A stretch of DNA of 21,216 nucleotides from positions 1 to 21,216 of the forward strand of contig CANQRO010000014.1 of NCBI GenBank assembly GCA_947626205.1, given 5' to 3'. This DNA comes from an uncultured Clostridia bacterium (GTDB taxonomy: Bacteria > Bacillota > Clostridia > TANB77 > CAG-508). This document shows, one piece after another, positions 7,080 through 13,498 of the stretch. Under the pieces are notes generated by a model, which saw only the letters and a list, made by a program, of their open reading frames with translations, searched no databases and was not told the origin of the DNA. Position numbers and translations under genes: made by a program. Position 1 is the first letter of the stretch. Each line of letters begins with the position of its first letter.

Positions 7080-10000
7080 CTATATATCTAGCTCTAACAG
7101 TTCTTGTAAATATATAGAATAAATATATACACTATCTACTTTTCTTTTTTGTGATTTTTCTAATGCACTTTTATAAATTTCCAATTGTTTTTTATATTTT
7201 TCTATTAAATCTTCTTTTCTTTTTACATAATCTGTTTTATAATCCACTAATTTTAGTTTGTCATCTTTATCTATATAATATAAATCTATTATTCCTTGAA
7301 CTAGAATTTTTTCATTTACATCTTTTCCATAAACTTCTTTAGCTGTTAAATATGTGTAAAAAGCTTGTTCTTTTCGTACCTCTTTTGCTTCTTTTAATTC
7401 ACTAAACAGATTAGATTTTGTATACTTTAATATATCATTTAAAGAAACTGAATCGGATTCTTTCGGAGTAATAAAGCCTTTTTCAACTAATTTGTGCTTT
7501 AGGAATTCTATTTTTTCTATATTATAATCTTCTTTTTCATTTAGATGTTGCAAACACAAATGAACTATACTACCTTTTCTAGCACTACTTACTACTTCTT
7601 CCTCTTTTAAAAATTTAGGAATTTTCTTTTCATGTTTATATTCTTCTTTATTTATCTCATTTCGAGATAAATATTCTGAATTTTCTTTGCTTAATTCTTT
7701 TATTCTGCTTACAGATGTCTTCCCTTGTATTAATGATGCTTCCTTATTTTTATAGCTCCAGTTTAGCATTTCAGTTATAGCTTCATTTTCTTCATATTCA
7801 TTACATATGTCTTCAAATTTTTGTATTTCTTCCTCTTCTTTTATATCTTCTTTTTTCAATATATCTTCTTTAATATATATTTTTTCATCTATATATTCTT
7901 CCATTTTTTGCTTATTATGTAAAAATACTAATTCTATCCAATCTAAATATGAATGATATCGTTTTAATATATTAGGGTGGATTTTTTCTTCATTATAACG
8001 TTTCAAGATATCTTCTTTTTTAGAAAAAGATTTTTGTAAATCCTTTTCTAAACCAGTTATAATCAATTTTTCTTTTGCTCTTGTTAAAGCTACGTATAAT
8101 ATTCTCATTTCTTCTGATAAAGTTTCTATTGTGATTTTTTGTGCTAAAGCAAGTTTCGTTAGTGTAGGATACTGTATTTTGCGTTCGCAATCTATAAATT
8201 GAATACCAAATCCTAAATCTTGATTTATTAGAATTGGGCTTGCTACATCTCTTAAATTAAATTTTTTAGAAGTTGATGTAAGTATTGCAACAGGAAATTC
8301 CAATCCCTTACTTTTGTGAATACTCATAATTCTAACTACATTTTCATTTTCTCCAATTATTTTAGCAGAATCCATATCACTATTACTAACTCTTAATTCA
8401 TCTATAAAACGTATAAAATGAAATAATCCTTGAAAGCTTGCTTTTTCATAATCTTTTGCTTTTTCAAATAAAAGTTTTAAATTTGCCTGCCTAATAGCTC
8501 CATTTGGCATTAAACTAACATAGTTATAGAATCCTGTATCCATGTATATTTTCCATATTAATTCATTTAATGGTAAATACTCATTTTCTTTTCTCCAATT
8601 ATCTATTTCCATTAAAAATTTCGATATCTTCTCTTTTATGCTTTCACTTGTTTGCTCATTTATTAGTGCTTCTTGTACTTTTTCATAAAATGTAGCTTTT
8701 TTACCACCATTCAATTTTATTTCTATTAGTTCATTATCACTAAATCCACCTATTACTGACCTTAAAACTGTTACTAGTGGAATATCTTGTAATGGATTAT
8801 CTATAACTTTCAAAAGTGCTAATATTGTTTGAATTTCCATTGTTTCTAAATATTGCGTATTAGCATCAGAAAATACTGGTATTTCTAAGTTTGTAAGTTC
8901 TTTTTCATAAATTGGTGCCAAATTTAATGTACTTCTTAATAAAATAACTATATCCTTATATGTAACATTTCTATACTCTTCTTGTTTTTTATCATAAACT
9001 TTAAATCCACTATTAATTAAATCCTGTATTCGCTTTGCAACAAATTTTGCTTCTAATACAGAGTTATCTGATATTTCATTTTCTTCTTCATCTGTTTCTT
9101 CAATTTCGGCTTGTTCTTTGGTATCTATAATATCTAACTCTATATTATTGGATTGTTCACAATTTTCTAAAGGTGCATAATTTGAACCTAAATTCAAATA
9201 TTCATCTTCATTATATGAAACATCTCCTAACTCCTTTGTCATAATGCTTTCAAACACTTGATTAGTAAATTTTAGAATATTTTCTCTGCTACGAAAGTTT
9301 TTAAAAAGTTGGATTTTTAAAGAATCTTCTTTATTTTTTTCTTTCTTTAATTTATATGTTTCATATTTATTTAAAAATAGTTCTGGTCTTGCTTGACGAA
9401 ATTTATATATACTTTGTTTTATATCTCCTACCATGAAAATATTATTTCCTCTTGAAATAACATTTAAAATATACTCTTGTACTAAGTTACTATCTTGATA
9501 TTCATCAATAGCAATTTCTTCAAATTTTCTTGAATATTCCTTTGCTACTGATGTAGGTATTTTTTCGCCATTTTCATTTTTTTCAACTAATATTCTTAAT
9601 GCAAAATGTTCTATATCATTAAAGTCAATTATATTTTTCTCTTGTTTTTTTAAAGCAAATTTTTCTTTAAATTCAAATACAATATTTTTTAAAGCTTCTA
9701 TTATGTTATACATATATTGCATATCACTTATAGCTTCATTTGAAGTATATAATAATATTTTATTTACTACTTTTGTAAATTTCTTTTTTATTTCATCTCT
9801 TTTTTCTTTAGCTATTTCTTTTGCTTCTATTACATTTTTGGAATCTCTTGGCCATGTATCCCATTTTATATCATTTGCTATTTTATATGCTTTATCCCAA
9901 GAATCTAAATTATTTTTCAATTCTTCTAGTTTATTTATATCTGATTGTAATGTAAGAGAAAACTTGTCTAATTCCATAAATTTATCTATATCATTTTTTA

Positions 10001-10598
10001 CACTTTTTAATTCTAGAATACATGAACAAATTTCTTCTTCTAAATAGCTTAATAAAACCTTTCCCCAAACAGTTTCAGAAAAATCTGTATTTGATTTTAT
10101 CTTAAATTCTTGTACCTTTTCCTCTAACCATTCATTTGGAAAAGGGTTTGCAGATATATCTCTTTCAATTTTTAAAATTAATTCTTTTAAAACATCTTCT
10201 TTTAAATATGTAGTGTAAGTATCTAATAAATTTAGAAACTCCTTATCTTCTGCTTCGTACTTTTCTTCAAACAATTCTTCTAAAACTTCTTCTTTTAAAA
10301 GAATTATTTCTGTTTGTTCTGCAATTCTAAAATTTGGAGAAATTCCTATTTCATAAAAATGATTACGAATTACATCTAAACAAAATGAGTGAATTGTACA
10401 AATATACGCTTTAGACATCAAAAGAATTTGTTTTTGCATTCTTTTATCTTCTGGGTTTTGTTCTAAATATTTATAAATAGCCTCTAAAATACGTGCTCTC
10501 ATCTCACTTGCTGCTGCATTTGTAAATGTTACAACAAGTAAATGATCAATATCTATTTTTTCATCTACAATTTTATGAATAATACGCTCAACAAGCAC
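7080..10598 (-). CDS. addA: AddA helicase-nuclease, main reading frame (5' end lost to a frameshift)
   Basis: This 1172-codon frame is almost all of AddA, the UvrD-type helicase and RecB-type nuclease of the AddAB (RexAB) double-strand-break repair enzyme. Seen: FTNAAASEMRARI (about 25-37), Walker B IDEYQDSN (364-371), VGDIKQSIYKFRQA (390-403), NFRSR (434-438), MSIHKSKGLEFP (758-769), LYVALTRAKEKL (834-845), and the nuclease motif with Asp1105, Asp1119 and Lys1121 in GIID and DYKTD. The GTG at 10598 is only the first start-like codon in frame: the true N terminus (ATG at 10698) is in another frame, and one extra base at about 10617 splits the Walker A motif. Repaired length would be 1205 residues, normal for AddA. 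No other lesion is seen, so the mutation is recent or a sequence error. The usual partner addB is not adjacent. Confidence 0.93.
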   Translation of the reverse strand: MLVERIIHKIVDEKIDIDHLLVVTFTNAAASEMRARILEAIYKYLEQNPEDKRMQKQILLMSKAYICTIHSFCLDVIRNHFYEIGISPNFRIAEQTEIILLKEEVLEELFEEKYEAEDKEFLNLLDTYTTYLKEDVLKELILKIERDISANPFPNEWLEEKVQEFKIKSNTDFSETVWGKVLLSYLEEEICSCILELKSVKNDIDKFMELDKFSLTLQSDINKLEELKNNLDSWDKAYKIANDIKWDTWPRDSKNVIEAKEIAKEKRDEIKKKFTKVVNKILLYTSNEAISDMQYMYNIIEALKNIVFEFKEKFALKKQEKNIIDFNDIEHFALRILVEKNENGEKIPTSVAKEYSRKFEEIAIDEYQDSNLVQEYILNVISRGNNIFMVGDIKQSIYKFRQARPELFLNKYETYKLKKEKNKEDSLKIQLFKNFRSRENILKFTNQVFESIMTKELGDVSYNEDEYLNLGSNYAPLENCEQSNNIELDIIDTKEQAEIEETDEEENEISDNSVLEAKFVAKRIQDLINSGFKVYDKKQEEYRNVTYKDIVILLRSTLNLAPIYEKELTNLEIPVFSDANTQYLETMEIQTILALLKVIDNPLQDIPLVTVLRSVIGGFSDNELIEIKLNGGKKATFYEKVQEALINEQTSESIKEKISKFLMEIDNWRKENEYLPLNELIWKIYMDTGFYNYVSLMPNGAIRQANLKLLFEKAKDYEKASFQGLFHFIRFIDELRVSNSDMDSAKIIGENENVVRIMSIHKSKGLEFPVAILTSTSKKFNLRDVASPILINQDLGFGIQFIDCERKIQYPTLTKLALAQKITIETLSEEMRILYVALTRAKEKLIITGLEKDLQKSFSKKEDILKRYNEEKIHPNILKRYHSYLDWIELVFLHNKQKMEEYIDEKIYIKEDILKKEDIKEEEEIQKFEDICNEYEENEAITEMLNWSYKNKEASLIQGKTSVSRIKELSKENSEYLSRNEINKEEYKHEKKIPKFLKEEEVVSSARKGSIVHLCLQHLNEKEDYNIEKIEFLKHKLVEKGFITPKESDSVSLNDILKYTKSNLFSELKEAKEVRKEQAFYTYLTAKEVYGKDVNEKILVQGIIDLYYIDKDDKLKLVDYKTDYVKRKEDLIEKYKKQLEIYKSALEKSQKRKVDSVYIYSIYLQELLELDI

Positions 10599-10611
10599 GG
10601 CAGTTTTTCCA

Positions 10612-10698
10612 CTACCGTGCTGCTGCTGAAACTAAAATGTTTGAATTTTTTTCTTCAATTGCTTGCAATTGTTCATCTGTCCATTTTACATTATTCAT
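10612..10698 (-). pseudogene. addA: Detached N terminus of AddA, stopped by a +1 frameshift
   Basis: From the ATG at 10698, with GGAG 7 bases upstream, the frame reads MNNVKWTDEQLQAIEEKNSN, then ILVSAAA, Arg and a TAG at 10614-10612. Every AddA expected here continues AAAGSGKTAVLVERI. Removing the single base at about 10617 restores exactly GSGKTA and joins this frame to the 7080-10598 frame. As written, the cell would make a 28-residue peptide and any downstream product would lack the ATP-binding loop. I treat the pair as one broken or mis-sequenced gene. Confidence 0.92.
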
Positions 10699-10944
10699 AC
10701 TTTTTCTCCAATTTTTATTTGTATCATTATATCTATTTTTGTTATTTTTTTCAATGGCTATATATGACTTTTTTATCTAAACTTTTTCTTGTCTAGAATT
10801 TTCCATCTTACGTAACTATATAATAACGCACTTTGGCTTTTTTATTGTTTTGGTAAATATTAATTTAATAAAGTAAAACCACAACATTATATAATAGCAT
10901 GAAGCGATAAGTAAATAAACTTTAATATTAAAAATATATATTTC

Positions 10945-10997
10945 ATTTTAAGATTGCAAACAAGATAGCTATATTAATTTATTTGCAATCTTAAAAT
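10945..10997 (+). terminator. 16-bp hairpin with T-rich tail upstream of the 11073 gene
   Basis: Arms attttaagattgcaaa (10945-10960) and tttgcaatcttaaaat (10982-10997) match perfectly around a 21-base loop, and a T-rich tract follows on the plus strand. It lies in the 374-base gap (10699-11072) between the divergent addA and 11073 genes, where no gene end needs a terminator, so it may be a leader attenuator, an operator, or the end of an unseen small RNA. TATAAT at about 10892 has no clear -35 partner. I see no other structure in this gap. Confidence 0.5.
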
Positions 10998-11072
10998 ATA
11001 TTTTTTATTTTTATGAATTTATTTTTTAATTTAGTTAATAATAAATATATAAATCAAATTGGAGGTTTTTTT

Positions 11073-11507
11073 ATGGAAAAAAATATTAATATTCAAGTTC
11101 TAGATGAGATTCATAAAGGTGCTAAAATGGGAATGGATTCCATTTCTTTTGTTTCGGAAAAAGTGGGAGATGAAAATTTTAAAGATAACTTAAGTTATCA
11201 ATATTCACAATATAGCGACATTTTAGATCATGTTAATGACATTTATCAAAAATATGGAGACATTCCAAATGATAACAATATGATGACTCAAGCTATGAGT
11301 TGGACCGGTATTCAAATGAACACAATGAACGATAAAAGTAATTCTCATATTGCAGATTTATTGATTCAAGGTACTACTATGGGAATTATTAAAGGAAGAC
11401 AATTGTTAAATAAATATCCTGATATGGATCCTCAAATTAATCAAGTTTTAGATAATTTTGTAAAAATGCAAGAAAATAACGTAGAAAAACTAAAAACTTT
11501 TTTATAA
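11073..11507 (+). CDS. Small helical protein of unknown function
   Basis: This 144-residue, probably all-helical cytoplasmic protein begins MEKNINIQVLDEIHKGAKMG. It has no signal peptide or membrane segment. Long amphipathic stretches around residues 8-30, 35-60, 70-100 (MNTMNDKSNSHIADLLIQGT) and 120-143 suggest a four-helix bundle; similar clostridial proteins resemble ferritin-like bundles, but no clear di-iron ligand set is visible, so I do not claim metal binding. The start is the ATG at 11073 with GGAGG 7 bases upstream; an earlier in-frame ATG at 11013 lacks a ribosome site. The gene stands alone on the plus strand, between a hairpin upstream (10945-10997) and a strong terminator downstream. 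Function unknown. Confidence 0.82.
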   Translation: MEKNINIQVLDEIHKGAKMGMDSISFVSEKVGDENFKDNLSYQYSQYSDILDHVNDIYQKYGDIPNDNNMMTQAMSWTGIQMNTMNDKSNSHIADLLIQGTTMGIIKGRQLLNKYPDMDPQINQVLDNFVKMQENNVEKLKTFL

Positions 11508-11592
11508 TATATGTTTTTTATTATATTATTATTTTTTGAATAATTAATATAACTTAATGATATTTTAGTTCATATAAAAAACTTTGTTTTCT

Positions 11593-11638
11593 TATATAAA
11601 AATAGATGTAATTTCTAAATTACATCTATTTTTATATA
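11593..11638. terminator. Bidirectional terminator
   Basis: A perfect 22-bp stem (11593-11614 and 11617-11638) with a 2-base loop contains aatagatgtaattt and its complement. The arms begin and end in A/T runs, so it can stop both the plus-strand 11073 gene and the convergent minus-strand 11673 gene. Confidence 0.9.
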
Positions 11639-11672
11639 TTTATAGAATTTTTTATGTTAAATCAATTTAAAT

Positions 11673-12005
11673 TTAATTTGAAGCCCATCTAACTAATTTT
11701 ATGTCTTTATATTTGTTTAAAACTTCTCTATATTTTTGATATTCTTCATCCCATAAAATGTTTGGTACTTTATCAAAGGCTTTAAATACTTTTTCAGCTT
11801 CCATTAAAAATATTACCTGCTCTTGTGGGCTTAAGTTTCCTTTCTTTTTTGTGAAAATATATAAATCATCTAATACCTGGTTTGCTTTAATAAATCCCCA
11901 GAAATCTTTAATATTCATTCCTGCCAATTTAATTTGCATAACTGCAAATAATATTAAAGATATAATTACAAATAATAATATATATATAATTGCTATTAAT
12001 GTCAT
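11673..12005 (-). CDS. Small membrane-anchored protein of unknown function
   Basis: This 110-residue protein has one N-terminal transmembrane segment (about residues 3-24, from MTLIAIIYILLFVIISLILF) and a charged, helical cytoplasmic-type tail including NLSPQEQVIFLMEAEKVFKA and LWDEEYQKYREVLNKYKD. I do not recognise a named family. GGTGA lies about 6 bases before the ATG. The promoter at 12071-12099 (TTGCAT-17-TATAAT) is embedded in a 15-bp inverted repeat, which suggests regulation. It is divergent from the cation efflux gene, 208 bases away, and ends at the shared terminator at 11593-11638. No frameshift or truncation is seen. A regulatory partner of the divergent transporter is possible but unsupported. 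Confidence 0.75.
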   Translation of the reverse strand: MTLIAIIYILLFVIISLILFAVMQIKLAGMNIKDFWGFIKANQVLDDLYIFTKKKGNLSPQEQVIFLMEAEKVFKAFDKVPNILWDEEYQKYREVLNKYKDIKLVRWASN

Positions 12006-12070
12006 TTTATTTCACCTTCTCTTGCGTCTTTTTTCATTTCCTCTTTCGCTTATTTTTCCTATACAATTGT

Positions 12071-12119
12071 ATTATACCATAATATTACAAAAAATGCAAA
12101 TTTATGTAATATTATGGTA
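12071..12119 (-). promoter_or_regulatory. Promoter within a 15-bp inverted repeat (possible operator)
   Basis: Minus-strand TTGCAT (12099-12094) and TATAAT (12076-12071) are 17 bases apart. A perfect inverted repeat, taccataatattaca (12075-12089) and tgtaatattatggta (12105-12119), overlaps the -10 box, fills the spacer and continues upstream of the -35 box. A repressor bound here would block the 11673-12005 gene and could also affect the divergent transporter. Confidence 0.65.
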
Positions 12120-12171
12120 ACCATATTGTCTTTTTATTTTATTACATTTTCTATCTATTTTAGTTCTTTTA

Positions 12172-12180
12172 TGTTATAAT
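12172..12180 (+). promoter_or_regulatory. Extended -10 promoter of the cation efflux gene
   Basis: TG-T-TATAAT at 12172-12180 on the plus strand, with no good -35 box, about 33 bases before the TTG start. This is the usual form of an extended -10 promoter. Confidence 0.65.
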
Positions 12181-12213
12181 AGATTCTATACTATATTATG
12201 GAGGTTGATACTT

Positions 12214-13071
12214 TTGGAACGTTATGATGCTACTAAAAGAGCTGGAATCATTGGCATTTTTGGTAATATTATTTTACTTTTAATAAAGGCTTTTGTTGGA
12301 TTTGTTAGCCATAGTCAAGCAATGATTGCTGATGCTGCAAATAGTGCTAGCGATATTTTTGCTTCTTTAATGACTTTTATTGGTAATAAAATTGCAAGTG
12401 AACCTGGAGATAAATCTCATAATTTTGGGCACGGAAAAGCAGAATATATTTTTTCACTATTTATTAGCATTGCTATGATTTTTCTTGCTGTTAAATTGTT
12501 ATATGATTCTATAACATCTTTAATATTTAAAGAAACCTTTATATTTTCGTGGCTATTAGTTATTGTTTGTATTATAACTATTTTTGTTAAATTATGCTTA
12601 TTTTTATACACAAACAAACTATCTAAAAAGTTTAATAATATATTACTTGAAGCCAATACAAAAGATCATCGTAACGACTGCATTGTAACTAGCTTTACTC
12701 TTATTTCTGTACTTTTAAGCCTTTTTAATATTTACTGGTTCGATGGAGTTGTTGGTATCGGCATTTCTGTTTGGATTTGTTATACTGGAATTAAAATTTT
12801 TATAGAAAGCTATAATATTTTAATGGATATTTCTCTTGATGAGAATACTGAAAAAATGATTATAGATTTAGCACATAGTTATAAAGATATTAAAAAAGTA
12901 GATCAAATTTCTTCTACTCCTGTTGGTTACCAATATATTGTTGTTCTTACAATTTATGTTGATGGAAATTTGACTACTTTTGAGAGTCACAAAATTGCGG
13001 ACTCTCTAGAACAAGATATAACTTCAATTGATAAGGTTTATAAGGCTGTTATTCACGTAAATCCAATTTAA
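12214..13071 (+). CDS. Cation diffusion facilitator family metal exporter
   Basis: This 285-residue inner-membrane proton antiporter exports divalent metals. It has about six transmembrane helices and a C-terminal cytoplasmic ferredoxin-like domain (from about residue 205, with VYKAVIHVNP at the end). Helix 2 carries ADAANSASDIFASL, followed by HNFGHGKAE (His69 to Glu77), and helix 5 carries KDHRNDC. Aligning with FieF, the transport site would be Asn43 and Asp47 (helix 2) with Asp151 and Asp155 (helix 5), an N-D-D-D set rather than the D-D-H-D of zinc/iron exporters; this hints at manganese, but is an inference. Start: the TTG at 12214, with GGAGG 9 bases upstream; the in-frame TTG at 12205 would touch the ribosome site. 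It is single-gene, with its own promoter and terminator. Confidence 0.92.
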   Translation: MERYDATKRAGIIGIFGNIILLLIKAFVGFVSHSQAMIADAANSASDIFASLMTFIGNKIASEPGDKSHNFGHGKAEYIFSLFISIAMIFLAVKLLYDSITSLIFKETFIFSWLLVIVCIITIFVKLCLFLYTNKLSKKFNNILLEANTKDHRNDCIVTSFTLISVLLSLFNIYWFDGVVGIGISVWICYTGIKIFIESYNILMDISLDENTEKMIIDLAHSYKDIKKVDQISSTPVGYQYIVVLTIYVDGNLTTFESHKIADSLEQDITSIDKVYKAVIHVNPI

Positions 13072-13091
13072 AGGTATAATTTAAAGGTAAT

Positions 13092-13114
13092 AGGTAATAT
13101 TTTAACCATTACCT
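13092..13114 (+). terminator. Hairpin after the cation efflux gene
   Basis: AGGTAAT (13092-13098) and ATTACCT (13108-13114) form a 7-bp stem with a 9-base loop, followed by CTTTTAG on the plus strand. It is weak by itself; the stronger terminator is 27 bases further on. Confidence 0.5.
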
Positions 13115-13140
13115 CTTTTAGAGAAATTTTCTATATAATA

Positions 13141-13166
13141 TAAAAATCCCCATAAGGGGATTTTTA
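13141..13166. terminator. Strong bidirectional terminator
   Basis: TAAAAATCCCC (13141-13151) and GGGGATTTTTA (13156-13166) form an 11-bp stem with an ATAA loop and T-runs in both directions. It serves the plus-strand cation efflux gene and the minus-strand small gene, whose stop codon (13164-13166) lies inside the stem. Confidence 0.92.
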
Positions 13167-13334
13167 CTTTTTAGCATTTTTTTCATTAATTGATACAGAA
13201 ATCAAATTTCCGGCTGATATGATACTGAATCCAATAAAGAACTCACCCGGTGATATTTCATCAAATAACATACCAGCTGCAGCAATGGCCAGTATTACAA
13301 ACATACTCACTACTACTGTCTTTTTACTATTCAT
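13164..13334 (-). CDS. 56-residue two-segment membrane protein of unknown function
   Basis: On the minus strand, AGGAGG 5 bases before the ATG at 13334 opens a 56-residue frame, MNSKKTVVVSMFVILAIAAA then GMLFDEISPGEFFIGFSI and ISAGNLISVSINEKNAKK. Two hydrophobic stretches (about residues 6-24 and 32-48) are joined by a short acidic turn (DEISPGE), so it is probably a hairpin-type membrane protein with a basic tail. It has a perfect consensus promoter (13417-13445), a leader of about 75 bases with two small hairpins and its own terminator, so this is a complete, deliberately expressed single-gene unit. I do not recognise the family. It lies between the cation efflux gene and clpC; there is no sign that it is a fragment of a larger gene. 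Confidence 0.85.
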   Translation of the reverse strand: MNSKKTVVVSMFVILAIAAAGMLFDEISPGEFFIGFSIISAGNLISVSINEKNAKK

Positions 13335-13356
13335 TTAATCCTCCTATGGAGATACA

Positions 13357-13445
13357 CGTTAGAAATGTCTAACGGTGGCATGCTTAAAAAAGCATAAATA
13401 TTTAGTTACAAAATATATTATATAATAATTAACATAATTTGTCAA
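13357..13445 (-). promoter_or_regulatory. Perfect consensus promoter and structured leader of the 56-residue gene
   Basis: TTGACA (13445-13440), exactly 17 bases, TATAAT (13422-13417) on the minus strand. The leader holds ATGCTT / AAGCAT (13380-13395, 4-base loop) and CGTTAGA / TCTAACG (13357-13374, 4-base loop) before the AGGAGG. Two short hairpins in a leader of about 75 bases may stabilise the messenger or bind a regulator. Confidence 0.88.
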
Positions 13446-13452
13446 TGTACCT

Positions 13453-13493
13453 ATAAACGCCTTGCTTTAAATGATTTGAAGTAAGGCGTTTAT
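13453..13493 (-). terminator. Terminator-like hairpin after clpC
   Basis: ATAAACGCCTT (13453-13463) and AAGGCGTTTAT (13483-13493) give an 11-bp stem directly after the clpC stop. The T-tract on the minus strand is short, so it may act partly as a stabilising 3' end. It lies 8 bases from the -35 box of the next promoter. Confidence 0.75.
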
Positions 13494-13498
13494 TTATT

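Noticed and set aside
10594..10698. Programmed frameshift controlling addA
   Set aside because: There is no slippery heptamer, no spaced stimulatory structure or internal ribosome site of the usual kind, and AddA is not known to use frameshifting. A plain insertion at a quasi-palindrome explains it better.
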